A DNA stretch of 64,000 nucleotides from Lancefieldella rimae ATCC 49626 (GTDB lineage: Bacteria > Actinomycetota > Coriobacteriia > Coriobacteriales > Atopobiaceae). This document shows, piece after piece, positions 51,488 through 59,983 of the stretch. Both the position numbers and the translations under genes were made by a program. The notes below the pieces were generated by a model, which saw only the letters and a program-made list of their open reading frames with translations, searched no databases and was not told the DNA's origin. The stretch is taken from contig NZ_ACFE01000001.1 in the NCBI RefSeq assembly GCF_000174015.1, forward strand, positions 124,001 to 188,000. The letters run 5' to 3'. Each line of letters begins with the position of its first letter. Position 1 is the stretch's first letter.

Positions 51488-51751
51488 ATGTCAAAGAAAC
51501 AGATTAATCTATTTGTAGGCTCTATCGGAGCTTTTATCGGAGTATTTGTTTTTATCGCTTATATTCCACAAATTATTGCAAACCTACAGGGAGTAAAGGC
51601 TCAACCTTTTCAACCACTATTTGCAGCAGTTTCTTGTCTAATTTGGGTCATCTATGGTTGGACTAAAGAGCCCAAAAAGGACTGGATTCTTATTATTCCA
51701 AATACTGCTGGTGTAATTTTGGGCGGTTTAACGTTCCTCACTGCTTTATAG
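51488..51751 (+). CDS. SemiSWEET sugar transporter
   Basis: An 87-aa three-helix half-transporter that works as a dimer. Helix 1 contains the PQ turn in AYIPQIIANL near residue 27; helix 2 has AAVSCLIWVIYGW with the conserved Trp, and helix 3 IIPNTAGVILGGLTFL with the conserved Asn. GGAGGAGG precedes ATG 51488. A terminator follows. Substrate is probably a mono- or disaccharide by family analogy. Confidence 0.88.
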   Translation: MSKKQINLFVGSIGAFIGVFVFIAYIPQIIANLQGVKAQPFQPLFAAVSCLIWVIYGWTKEPKKDWILIIPNTAGVILGGLTFLTAL

Positions 51752-51777
51752 TAATTAAACAACAGCTTTAATTTAAT

Positions 51778-51812
51778 AATCCAGCAGCATCTAGTGGTGC
51801 TGTCGGATTTTA
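51778..51812 (+). terminator. Terminator after the SemiSWEET gene
   Basis: AATCC..GCAGCA pairs with TGCTGT..GGATT (one internal mismatch) and is followed by TTTT. Confidence 0.8.
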
Positions 51813-51892
51813 ATTAACACACATCTTGCCTCTGTAGTTTTTCTTGGTGCTTTTTTCGTTCTGTATCATAAACAAACTCAATAGGCTAGTTT

Positions 51893-52555
51893 TTAGACAT
51901 CCATTCTTGGAAAACCAATCTGCCTCAGCGCCTCATACAGCACAATGGCAGCCGCATTTGAGACATTGAGTGCGCTGACCGAAAACTCGTTAGGGTCAAT
52001 AAAGTTCCCACAGATATCCTGCTGTAAAAGCACAGGATGAGAGTACTGATCCTCACCGTCAAGTGCGTCGTGCTTCTGGCTCCAGTCTTCACGGTTAACT
52101 AGACTGACAGAGTCTTGCAACATCGGAATTCTCTCGCACTCGTCTGCGTACTTAGCAAGAAGTTCCTCGGATAGTCCTAGGCTTTCTTTGCCAAAAATGA
52201 GATAATCACCATCACGATACGTTGCCTGCGTATACGTCTTCTTGGCTTTTTTAGTAAGAAAATGCAGGCGAGGTTTATCTACAGCACCATCGTTAACATC
52301 GTGTGTAAAATCGTCTGCTGATACGTTAGGCATATCGGCTAAACCGTTCTTCTCTACAAATTGATTCCAATTGTCATAGACAGAAACGTTTAGACTTTTC
52401 CAATATGCCATACCTGCACGTTTGAGGCTTTTATCATCAAGTGAGAAACCCAAGGGGCCAACTAGGTGCAGATGCGTACCACTTACAACACAGGTGCGAC
52501 CAATATTGCCAGTATTGGCAGGAATCTCTGGTTCTACTAATACAAGATTAAACAT
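51893..52555 (-). CDS. trmL: tRNA (cytidine34-2'-O)-methyltransferase
   Basis: SPOUT methyltransferase for the wobble base of tRNA-Leu. The 220-aa protein starts MFNLVLVEPEIPANTGNIGRTCVVSGTHLHLVGPLGF and carries LIFGKESLGLSEELL near residue 120 and the C-terminal LNVSNAAAIVLYEALRQ. An internal insert near 140-180 makes it longer than E. coli TrmL (about 157 aa). ATG 52555 is preferred; the longer frame runs into the pit gene. It lies just downstream of pit on the same strand. Confidence 0.87.
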   Translation of the reverse strand: MFNLVLVEPEIPANTGNIGRTCVVSGTHLHLVGPLGFSLDDKSLKRAGMAYWKSLNVSVYDNWNQFVEKNGLADMPNVSADDFTHDVNDGAVDKPRLHFLTKKAKKTYTQATYRDGDYLIFGKESLGLSEELLAKYADECERIPMLQDSVSLVNREDWSQKHDALDGEDQYSHPVLLQQDICGNFIDPNEFSVSALNVSNAAAIVLYEALRQIGFPRMDV

Positions 52556-52569
52556 TACTGACCTTGCCG

Positions 52570-53565
52570 TTATGCCAAAACAAAGCTGATCAAGAAAGCA
52601 ATCAAGCCGCCAAGCGCCATGGTTGCCGGCAACGTAACAAACCAAGCGGCAATAATTTTACGAGCCACACCCCAACGAACAGAGCTACGACGCCGAGCAG
52701 ATCCGGCGCCCATGATGGAAGTGGTAATGACCTGCGTGGTGGAAACGGGTGCGCCTATGGCTGTCATGAGTTCGATAGCAACCGTGGAGCTTGCTTCTGC
52801 AACAAAGCCAATAACCGGAGTAAGCTTGGTTACACCGTCGCCAACGGTGCGCATGATGCGGCTACCTCCAATAGAGGTACCGAGCGCCATGGTGGTTGCA
52901 CAGAGTAGCTTGACCCATAGAGGAATTCCCATTGAAGGGTCATGAAGGCCGGCTGTCACCAGTGCAAGTGTGATGATACCCATGGTTTTTTGAGCATCGT
53001 TGTTACCATGACTGTAAGCCATAAATGCAGCCGAAAGAACCTGAAGACGGTGAAACAGACCGTGCGCTTTTTTAGGTGGCCAGTTTGCAAAGAGCTCAAA
53101 GACCAGCTTCATGATGAAATAACCCAAAGCCATGCCAATAAGCGGAGAAGTAAACAGTGGGATAACGACCTTCTTCAGAACACCTTCCCACATAATGTGA
53201 TTGGTAGTTCCGGTAAATACGATGGTTGCACCAATAAGGCTCCCAATCAAAGCATGCGAAGACGAACTTGGAATTGAAGCCCACCAGGTAAATAAATCCC
53301 AAATAATGGCTCCGGCCAATGCAGCAAAGACCACATAAAGCTGCAGCTGAATATCGACAAGACCGGACGCAATGGTCATGGCAACTTTTTCACTCATTAA
53401 AGCGCCAATGAAGTTCATGGTTGCCGACATCAGAATGGCAACACGTAAAGGCAGTGCCTTGGTATACACCGTAGTGGCAATGGCATTTGCAGTATCGTGA
53501 AAGCCGTTAATAAATTCAAAAATGACTGCGGCGGCAAGAACCGCAACAAGCAGAATACTACCCAT
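52570..53565 (-). CDS. pit: Inorganic phosphate transporter, Pit family
   Basis: Low-affinity proton- or sodium-coupled phosphate carrier of 331 aa. The two family signatures are GFHDTANAIATTVYT near residue 21 and AYSHGNNDAQKTMGI near 197. About ten helices are present. It overlaps its DUF47 partner gene by 8 bp, the usual pit arrangement in Gram-positives. Confidence 0.95.
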   Translation of the reverse strand: MGSILLVAVLAAAVIFEFINGFHDTANAIATTVYTKALPLRVAILMSATMNFIGALMSEKVAMTIASGLVDIQLQLYVVFAALAGAIIWDLFTWWASIPSSSSHALIGSLIGATIVFTGTTNHIMWEGVLKKVVIPLFTSPLIGMALGYFIMKLVFELFANWPPKKAHGLFHRLQVLSAAFMAYSHGNNDAQKTMGIITLALVTAGLHDPSMGIPLWVKLLCATTMALGTSIGGSRIMRTVGDGVTKLTPVIGFVAEASSTVAIELMTAIGAPVSTTQVITTSIMGAGSARRRSSVRWGVARKIIAAWFVTLPATMALGGLIAFLISFVLA

Positions 53566-54181
53566 TTTTCACAATGACATTCTGTAGGGCATTTGCGACG
53601 TGTTTGGTGGCATCAAGCGTAGACTCAAGTCTGTCCATCAGGCTCTTCCACTTAATGACCTCAATAGGATCGGTGACGTTTCTAAAGATTGAACTCAGGG
53701 CATTGCGGTAGACAACATCACCTTGATCCTCGTATTCGTTGGTTGCCCGCGTATGATCAATAACAGAATCATCCTTATGATAATCAGGGAGATGTTCAAA
53801 TGCTTTCTGAAGTTCTTCGGAAGCAAACAGGATAAGATGTGCCATCTGACCTGCTTCTGGACGTATCTCGTCAATATCGTACATATCAATATGAGCTGTA
53901 ACGCTTTCTATACCATCCACAATCTCGTCCATAAGAAGAGCCAGCTCAGAGATATCTTCACGATCAAAAGGTGTGATAAAAGAGGTGTTAAGAGTAGAAA
54001 TAATCTTTCCTACCTGATCGTCACAGAGCGACTCGTAATTTGTAATTTGAGCGGTAAGATCTTCATGATCAGGGTAATTTTCAATAAACGTGACAAACAG
54101 TTTTGCAGCTGAAACGGTCAAAACACTAAACTCAGAAAACATACTGTAAAAAGCATCTTCTCTACGAGAAACACGGCTCAT
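53558..54181 (-). CDS. PhoU-like Pit accessory protein (DUF47)
   Basis: A 207-aa helical protein that in other bacteria modulates the adjacent Pit transporter. It begins MSRVSRREDAFYSMFSEFS and contains the DUF47 blocks PFDREDISELALLMDEIVDGIE near residue 75 and KWKSLMDRLESTLDATKHVANALQNVIVKNG at the end. ATG 54181 follows AAAGG; it overlaps pit by 8 bp. Confidence 0.93.
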   Translation of the reverse strand: MSRVSRREDAFYSMFSEFSVLTVSAAKLFVTFIENYPDHEDLTAQITNYESLCDDQVGKIISTLNTSFITPFDREDISELALLMDEIVDGIESVTAHIDMYDIDEIRPEAGQMAHLILFASEELQKAFEHLPDYHKDDSVIDHTRATNEYEDQGDVVYRNALSSIFRNVTDPIEVIKWKSLMDRLESTLDATKHVANALQNVIVKNG

Positions 54182-54331
54182 ATATTGCCTTTCGATCAAG
54201 CTATTTTGCCAAAACCACAAATACATTATGAGTATACAGCAGCGTAGGAAAACTATTAAGCACGTTGTAGAGGCTGAAAGTGCTTTATTTATAGTTGCTT
54301 TATGTCTTGAATTTCACAACTCGTTTTCTTG

Positions 54332-54643
54332 TCAGACTTCCCAACTGCATACCTTCATATCAACGCGACCATCAGGCAGAAACGTAATACCTTCTTTCTC
54401 GAGAAGTACTCTTTGTGCGTCAGGTCCACCGAAGGCAAAGCCGGGAGCAAGGGAACCATCTTTGAATACCACACGGTGGCAAGGAACTCCTCCGGCTACA
54501 CCGGGACTTTGGTGCATGGCAAAGCCCACATAACGAGCCTTGCGAGGCTCACCGATCATACGGGCAATCTGCCCGTATGTGGTAACTCTGCCTTCAGGAA
54601 TCTGTTTGACAATATCAAAAACGCGCTGAAAGAAGTTGTCCAT
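54332..54643 (-). CDS. Short MGMT-family protein with active-site Cys
   Basis: A 103-aa protein consisting only of the C-terminal DNA-binding half of methylguanine-DNA methyltransferase (FDIVKQIPEGRVTTYGQIARMIG, RYVGFAMHQSP). It has PCHRVV with the methyl-accepting Cys. Alkyltransferase-like (ATL) proteins of this length usually have Trp in that position and cannot transfer methyl groups, so this could be an active minimal enzyme. No Ada-type regulator is nearby. Confidence 0.9.
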   Translation of the reverse strand: MDNFFQRVFDIVKQIPEGRVTTYGQIARMIGEPRKARYVGFAMHQSPGVAGGVPCHRVVFKDGSLAPGFAFGGPDAQRVLLEKEGITFLPDGRVDMKVCSWEV

Positions 54644-54747
54644 GGCACCCGCTTCATTTGTTTGCTTTAGAAAAGAAATGTTGATTCTTACTTGCTCATT
54701 TTATGCCCAGATGATAAGGTACTAAATCGTGCAATGAAGACGCACAT

Positions 54748-54824
<77 letters not shown>

Positions 54825-54833
54825 TTAAAACAC

Positions 54834-54868
54834 AAGGTCAGAGGGTATATTTGCTCTCTGACCTTTTT
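54834..54868 (+). terminator. Terminator of tRNA-Pro
   Basis: AAGGTCAGAG pairs perfectly with CTCTGACCTT and is followed by TTTTT. It could also end the leftward DUF1667 operon. Confidence 0.92.
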
Positions 54869-54870
54869 CA

Positions 54871-55248
54871 TTATGCCCCAACTGTACCCCGCACTGATTT
54901 TGTAGTAATGATATCCGCATCAGTTCCGGCCACCCGGGCGAGAAGCACGGCGCCAAGAGCAACGGGAGCCTGAACCCTCAGACCGGAAATCTCCTTGACA
55001 ACGTCAACTACTTTATCCTTTGGCACCTCTACCGACGTCTTCACCGAAACCATGTCAATAACACCATTGTCTACGGGAACCGTAGTGGTAACCGTACGCA
55101 CGGGATGCGTCACCTCAGCGCGGGCATAGGAATTCCCTCGAGGACAAGCGTTGCCTGAAACTTCAACGATCTTCTCGTCATCAAAATGAACGGTTACCGA
55201 GCAGCCCCTCGGACACCGGATACAGGTAACGGTCTGTATGTTAGGCAT
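54871..55248 (-). CDS. DUF1667 protein of the GlpA-like oxidoreductase operon
   Basis: A 125-aa protein with N-terminal IRCPRGCSVTV and a second pair in GNACPRGNSYARAEVTHP; the four cysteines probably hold a metal or Fe-S site. In many anaerobes DUF1667 is encoded with GlpA- and GlpB-like flavoproteins, as here, and may take the electron-carrying place of GlpC. ATG 55248 follows GAGGAGG and overlaps the GlpB-like gene by 8 bp. Confidence 0.88.
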   Translation of the reverse strand: MPNIQTVTCIRCPRGCSVTVHFDDEKIVEVSGNACPRGNSYARAEVTHPVRTVTTTVPVDNGVIDMVSVKTSVEVPKDKVVDVVKEISGLRVQAPVALGAVLLARVAGTDADIITTKSVRGTVGA

Positions 55249-56563
55249 GGGCAACCTCCTCAAGGCAAACGGTGATGGAATCAAGCGCGCCGTGGTCATG
55301 TGTGTAAGAAAGAATCGCTTCTTTTTTGAGAACTACCTGCTCCATCTCACCCGGCACCATAATGGGTTTACGCTTCTTTAGTACTTGCGTGTCATCAAAA
55401 TAGACTGCGATCGCTCTGTCTTTATATACGTTGTCCACGCGAAAACGCACACACAGGCGCTCTCCCATAGCCTCGGGGTCAATGTGCTGCGGAACGGTGT
55501 ACCGGATGCCGTCTTTAGCGAGAAGCTCAATATGAGAGGAGTTCTCTTGAGACAGCGCCTGCCCACGCTCCACAAAAGCAGCGGCACTCTGACCTGCAAA
55601 GCAGGCTTCTTCGGAGACATAATCGACAAGGTCATGCACGTGAAGAACGTTTCCGCAGGCAAAAATTCCGGGTATGGATGTCTCAAGGTGCTCAGAGACT
55701 ACGGGTCCGCGAGTTATACGAGAAAGCTCTACTCCGGTCTCACGTGAGAGATCGTTTTCGGGAAGCAGACCCACGGAAAGCAGCAAGGTATCGCAAGGAT
55801 AGAGTTTTTGCGTACCGGGGATGGGAGTGCCGTGAGCATCAACCTCGGAGATCTCCACCGCCTCCACGCGCTTCTCGCCATCAATCCTGGTGACGGTATG
55901 TGAAAGCAGCAGTGGAATGCCAAAGTCATCAAGACACTGCACGATATTGCGCTTGAGGCCGCCTGAATACGGCATAAGCTCGGCCACACAGGCAACATGA
56001 GCTCCCTCAAGCGTCATACGGCGAGCCATGATAAGGCCAATGTCACCGGAACCAAGGATGACAACTTCTTTGCCCGGCATACGTCCTTCGATGTTCACCA
56101 GACGCTGCGCCGTACCGGCGGTAAAAACTCCGGCAGGGCGAAAACCGGGAATGGCAAGTGCACCACGTGGGCGCTCACGACAACCCATGGCTAAAATAAC
56201 GGCTCCCGCATGAATGTGCATGAGACCGTTCCGTGAATTTACACACGTAACGGTTCGGTCACTCGCAACGTCAATGACCATGGTGTTTAAAAGCACCTCA
56301 ACGTTTGGATCGTTTGCAACTTTCTCCACGTATCGTGCGGCGTATTCAGGTCCGGTAAGCTCCTCTTTGAATGTGATAAGCCCGAAACCGTTATGAATGC
56401 ACTGGTTAAGAATGCCGCCAAGCTCGCGGTCGCGCTCTACAATGAGAACGGAATGCGCACGCGTCGCACCGACGTTTACCGCCAAGGCTGCCGCCAGTCC
56501 GGCTGGTCCCCCACCGATAACAACCACGTCATATGAGGCGGACACCAAGAACTCACTATTCAC
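55241..56563 (-). CDS. FAD/NAD(P)-dependent oxidoreductase, partner of GlpA-like protein
   Basis: A 440-aa flavoprotein with the FAD fold VVVIGGGPAGLAAALAVN near residue 12, LGGILNQCIHNGFGL, the NAD fold VVILGSGDIGLIMARRM near 170 and GIFACGNVLHVHDLVDYVSEE near 298. It starts at GTG 56563 with GGTGAG upstream, overlapping the preceding gene by 8 bp. The operon partner is a GlpA-like dehydrogenase, so it probably passes electrons from glycerol-3-phosphate or a similar substrate to a pyridine nucleotide or other acceptor. Confidence 0.88.
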   Translation of the reverse strand: MNSEFLVSASYDVVVIGGGPAGLAAALAVNVGATRAHSVLIVERDRELGGILNQCIHNGFGLITFKEELTGPEYAARYVEKVANDPNVEVLLNTMVIDVASDRTVTCVNSRNGLMHIHAGAVILAMGCRERPRGALAIPGFRPAGVFTAGTAQRLVNIEGRMPGKEVVILGSGDIGLIMARRMTLEGAHVACVAELMPYSGGLKRNIVQCLDDFGIPLLLSHTVTRIDGEKRVEAVEISEVDAHGTPIPGTQKLYPCDTLLLSVGLLPENDLSRETGVELSRITRGPVVSEHLETSIPGIFACGNVLHVHDLVDYVSEEACFAGQSAAAFVERGQALSQENSSHIELLAKDGIRYTVPQHIDPEAMGERLCVRFRVDNVYKDRAIAVYFDDTQVLKKRKPIMVPGEMEQVVLKKEAILSYTHDHGALDSITVCLEEVAHA

Positions 56564-58049
56564 ACTTCTCACCTGCCTCAAATGGGGCAACAAGCTGCCC
56601 TTTATTCAATCCATAAAATATTTCTGAACCAGTCCCTGCTTTCGAGGTTTTCTCGATCGTAAGTCCCGGTACCCATTGAGCGAGAAGATCAAGAATCTTC
56701 GGCGTACAAAATCCCGCCTGGCAACGACCCATACAAGCTTCCGTGCGGCGTTTAACACCGTCTAAGGAGCGCGCACCCACAGGAGAGGTGATGGCAGCGA
56801 TAATCTGCGCCTCCGACACGCGATTACAACGGCATACGATTTGTCCGTACGCGGGATTTTCATCTATCAGCGCTTGCCAATCGTCTTCCGATATTTTCAA
56901 GAGATCCGGCATTTTAGGACGATATGGATTAAACGAAGGATTTTGCGGAAGGCCAAGCATCTCTTGAACCATCTGCGCCACAAGGTGCCCAATGGCAGGC
57001 GCTGAACTGAGACCCGGAGACTCGATTGCGGCACAGTCGATAAAACCGGGAGCTTCAGGAACCTCGCCGATAACAAAGTCATGATCTGGCTGATGTGCGC
57101 GAAGTCCGGAAAATGTGGCAATAATATCCCAAAATGGAATATCTTTTACCGTCATTGCAGATTTGGCCTTCACCTCAAACAATCCCTCTGCGGTAGTGTC
57201 AGTCCCCTCTTTTTCCGTAATGTCTTCCGCATTGGGTCCTACAAGAAGATTTCCACCTGTCGTTGGAGTAACTAACACACCCTTTCCCAACTTTGTAGGA
57301 AGCGAGAATATCGTGTGGTTGACATGGGCTCCCGCCGATTTATCAAGCACATAATACTGGCCTCGTCGTGGAGTTATGGTGAGCTTCTTTGTGGAAACCC
57401 AGTTATGAATTACGTCTGCATAAACCCCAGCGGCATTAACAACCGCACGAGTCTGGTATTCACACTTACTTGTACGAACACACCAAAGAACCTTGCCGTC
57501 ATCTGTTATGAGTTTTTCCACGCTTTTTACGGGGCTGTCAAAGAAAAACTCAACGCCGTTTTGCGCGGCACAATCTGCAAGGTGATGACAGAGCTGGAAG
57601 GGATTAACGATGGCGCTTGTTGGAGCAAAGAGAGCCCCTACGGCTTCCTCGGATATGTGAGGCTCAAGCTCAACTAAACGTTTACGATCTATAACCTCAA
57701 GCTCATCTACACCGTTATCTTTGCCACGTTGCTGCAGATCATACAGACCTTTGAGCATCTCTTCTGCAGTGCAGACCACAAGCGCGCCAATTGGGTCATA
57801 ATCCACGCCCAACTCTTTGCAAAGCCGTGGCATACGACGTGATCCCTCAACGTTGAGTTGAGCCATAAGACTGCCTGGTTGTGCATCAAAGCCGGCATGT
57901 ACGATGGCAGAATTTGCCTTTGTCGTTCCGGCACAAACATCTTCTTCACGTTCAATGACTGCAAAGCGTCCGCCGTACATGGAAAGCTCTCGCGCAATGG
58001 CGCAGCCAGAAACTCCTGCTCCGATGACAATCGCATCGTAAACCTGCAT
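56556..58049 (-). CDS. GlpA-like FAD-dependent glycerol-3-phosphate dehydrogenase
   Basis: A 497-aa oxidoreductase. The FAD fold is AIVIGAGVSGCAIARELS near residue 6; the dehydrogenase domain continues to about 375 (ETTKANSAIVHAGFDAQPGS substrate region). A C-terminal BFD-like [2Fe-2S] domain has VCRCNRV near 413 and CMGRCQAGFC near 450, giving four conserved cysteines as in GlpA. No glycerol kinase or facilitator lies nearby, so glycerol-3-phosphate is inferred from family only. Confidence 0.88.
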   Translation of the reverse strand: MQVYDAIVIGAGVSGCAIARELSMYGGRFAVIEREEDVCAGTTKANSAIVHAGFDAQPGSLMAQLNVEGSRRMPRLCKELGVDYDPIGALVVCTAEEMLKGLYDLQQRGKDNGVDELEVIDRKRLVELEPHISEEAVGALFAPTSAIVNPFQLCHHLADCAAQNGVEFFFDSPVKSVEKLITDDGKVLWCVRTSKCEYQTRAVVNAAGVYADVIHNWVSTKKLTITPRRGQYYVLDKSAGAHVNHTIFSLPTKLGKGVLVTPTTGGNLLVGPNAEDITEKEGTDTTAEGLFEVKAKSAMTVKDIPFWDIIATFSGLRAHQPDHDFVIGEVPEAPGFIDCAAIESPGLSSAPAIGHLVAQMVQEMLGLPQNPSFNPYRPKMPDLLKISEDDWQALIDENPAYGQIVCRCNRVSEAQIIAAITSPVGARSLDGVKRRTEACMGRCQAGFCTPKILDLLAQWVPGLTIEKTSKAGTGSEIFYGLNKGQLVAPFEAGEKCE

Positions 58050-58079
58050 TACCTTTCACCTCTCCTACCGTGCAATGGG

Positions 58080-58087
58080 CTTCTCGC
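58080..58087 (-). repeat. GCGAGAAG repeat, intergenic
   Basis: Exact 8-mer copy on the minus strand, in the 62-bp gap between the ABC exporter stop and the GlpA-like start. Confidence 0.8.
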
Positions 58088-58111
58088 TACGCCCCGATGT
58101 TGAACCGATCT

Positions 58112-59983
58112 TTAGTTTTGAGTTTCTTCAAACTGGCTCTCGTAGAGCTTTGCATAAAAACCACCATGCGCAATAAGCTCATCGTGAGAACCACGTTCAA
58201 TTATGCCCCCATCCTTAAGCACAAGGATACTGTCAGCCGTGCGAACGGTAGAAAGTCGGTGGGCAACGACAAGAGAGGTGCGTCCTTCCATCATGGTATC
58301 AAAGGCCGTCTGTACCAATTTTTCGGTTCGTGTATCAATACTTGAAGTAGCTTCATCCAAAAGGAGAATGGGAGGATCGGCGAGCATGACGCGAGCAATA
58401 CACAGAAGCTGCTGCTGACCCTGGGAAAGCGACCCTCCGCCTTCCCCGATCTTAGTGTCATATCCTTGAGGCAACTGAACGATAAACTCATGCGCCTGTG
58501 CCTGCCTGCACGCATCTTCAACCTCTTTATCCGTGGCGTGAGGCTTGCCATATCGAATATTCTCCCGTATGGTTCCCTCAAAGAGCCACGTATCCTGCAG
58601 CACCATACCAAACTGTGCTCGAAGTTCAGAGCGCATAAGGTTTTTCGTATTGTGCCCATCAACGAGAATGGCTCCGGAATCAATGTCGTAGAAACGAAGC
58701 AACAAATTGATAAGGGTTGTTTTTCCGCAACCGGTAGGTCCGACAAGTGCGATTTGTTTACCCGGAGCTGCATGAAAACTAATGTGTTGCAGCAAAGGAT
58801 GCTCTTTATCATACGAAAATGACACGTCATCAAAAACGATATCGCCCAAAGGATTCTCGATATGTTCAGGACAGGCGGGATCGGCGGTATCCTCTTTGGC
58901 GTCAAGCAAAGAAAAAACCCTGCGAGCACTTGCATAGGCAGTCTGCACTTGTGTGACAACGGCTGAAATTGCGTTAAACGGGCGCATGTATTGGTTGGCG
59001 TATGCCAAAAAGCTCTGAACTTGGCCGATACTCAGCACCGAAGGGATACCGGTAATGACACAAATACAACCCAATGCAGCCACAAGAGCATAAATAAGAT
59101 TGTTGACCAAACGGGTCGATGGATTTGAAAGAGAACTTGCAAATTGTGCACGCTGACCTACCGTATAAAGCCGTTCGTTGATGTCTTGAAAGTCCTTCTC
59201 GACAGCGCTTTTATGGGCAAAAGCAGCGATAAGTTCTTGGTTTGTAACCATTTCCTCGGCATAGGCGCTCAACTCTCCCTGAAATGCCTGCTGGCGTGCA
59301 AAAGACTGGGTGGCAAAACGGGCCACCAACGTCGCGGCCACAATAGAAAGAGGCGTTGCAAGAGCCACCACAAGCCCCATTGGTACGGAAAGCGAGAACA
59401 TAAAAGCAAGCGTTCCTATGATGGTAACCACGCCGGTAAGAAGCTGAGTAAGACCTTGCAAGAGACCGTCTCCCAGCTGATCAACATCGTTGACCACACG
59501 GGACGCAAGGTCTCCTTGGGCATGAGAGTCAATATAGGAAAGCGGGAGACGTGCGATTTTCTCGTGAGCGGCAATACGAATGGCGCGTGTTGTTTCATAC
59601 GTCAAACGATTTGTGGCCCAACTTGCAATCCATTGGGTCACGCTGGCACAAAGCACCACAAGAGCCAACTTGACAAGCACGGGAATCAGCGTGGCTTCAC
59701 TCCCCTGTACCAAATGAATCAGCTGATCGATAGCCGAGCCAACGATGATCGGCACCCAAAGCTGGAGCACCATAGTCACAACGGATCCTAAAAGAGAAAG
59801 TAAAAATAGTGCCGCATGGGGAGCAATATATCCCGCAAGGCGTCGGGTAACCTGTGCTGCGGACATTTGAGTCCCGTCTTCCGAAGCAAAGGATTCATGA
59901 TGTTTTGGATCGTTCGAGCCGTCACTGCGCACGCTGGCGCTGATGGCAGAGGCCGATCCGCCGGCTGCATACATATCGGCCAT
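58112..59983 (-). CDS. ABC exporter half-transporter, second subunit
   Basis: A 623-aa fused membrane/ATPase half-transporter. A ~40-residue N-terminal extension precedes six helices; the ATPase has Walker A GPTGCGKTT near residue 422, signature LSQGQQQ, Walker B ILLLDEATSSID and the H-loop VAHRLST. Catalytic Glu is intact. It follows the first half-transporter with no gap, so the two probably form a heterodimer of the multidrug or lipid exporter type. Substrate unknown. Confidence 0.92.
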   Translation of the reverse strand: MADMYAAGGSASAISASVRSDGSNDPKHHESFASEDGTQMSAAQVTRRLAGYIAPHAALFLLSLLGSVVTMVLQLWVPIIVGSAIDQLIHLVQGSEATLIPVLVKLALVVLCASVTQWIASWATNRLTYETTRAIRIAAHEKIARLPLSYIDSHAQGDLASRVVNDVDQLGDGLLQGLTQLLTGVVTIIGTLAFMFSLSVPMGLVVALATPLSIVAATLVARFATQSFARQQAFQGELSAYAEEMVTNQELIAAFAHKSAVEKDFQDINERLYTVGQRAQFASSLSNPSTRLVNNLIYALVAALGCICVITGIPSVLSIGQVQSFLAYANQYMRPFNAISAVVTQVQTAYASARRVFSLLDAKEDTADPACPEHIENPLGDIVFDDVSFSYDKEHPLLQHISFHAAPGKQIALVGPTGCGKTTLINLLLRFYDIDSGAILVDGHNTKNLMRSELRAQFGMVLQDTWLFEGTIRENIRYGKPHATDKEVEDACRQAQAHEFIVQLPQGYDTKIGEGGGSLSQGQQQLLCIARVMLADPPILLLDEATSSIDTRTEKLVQTAFDTMMEGRTSLVVAHRLSTVRTADSILVLKDGGIIERGSHDELIAHGGFYAKLYESQFEETQN

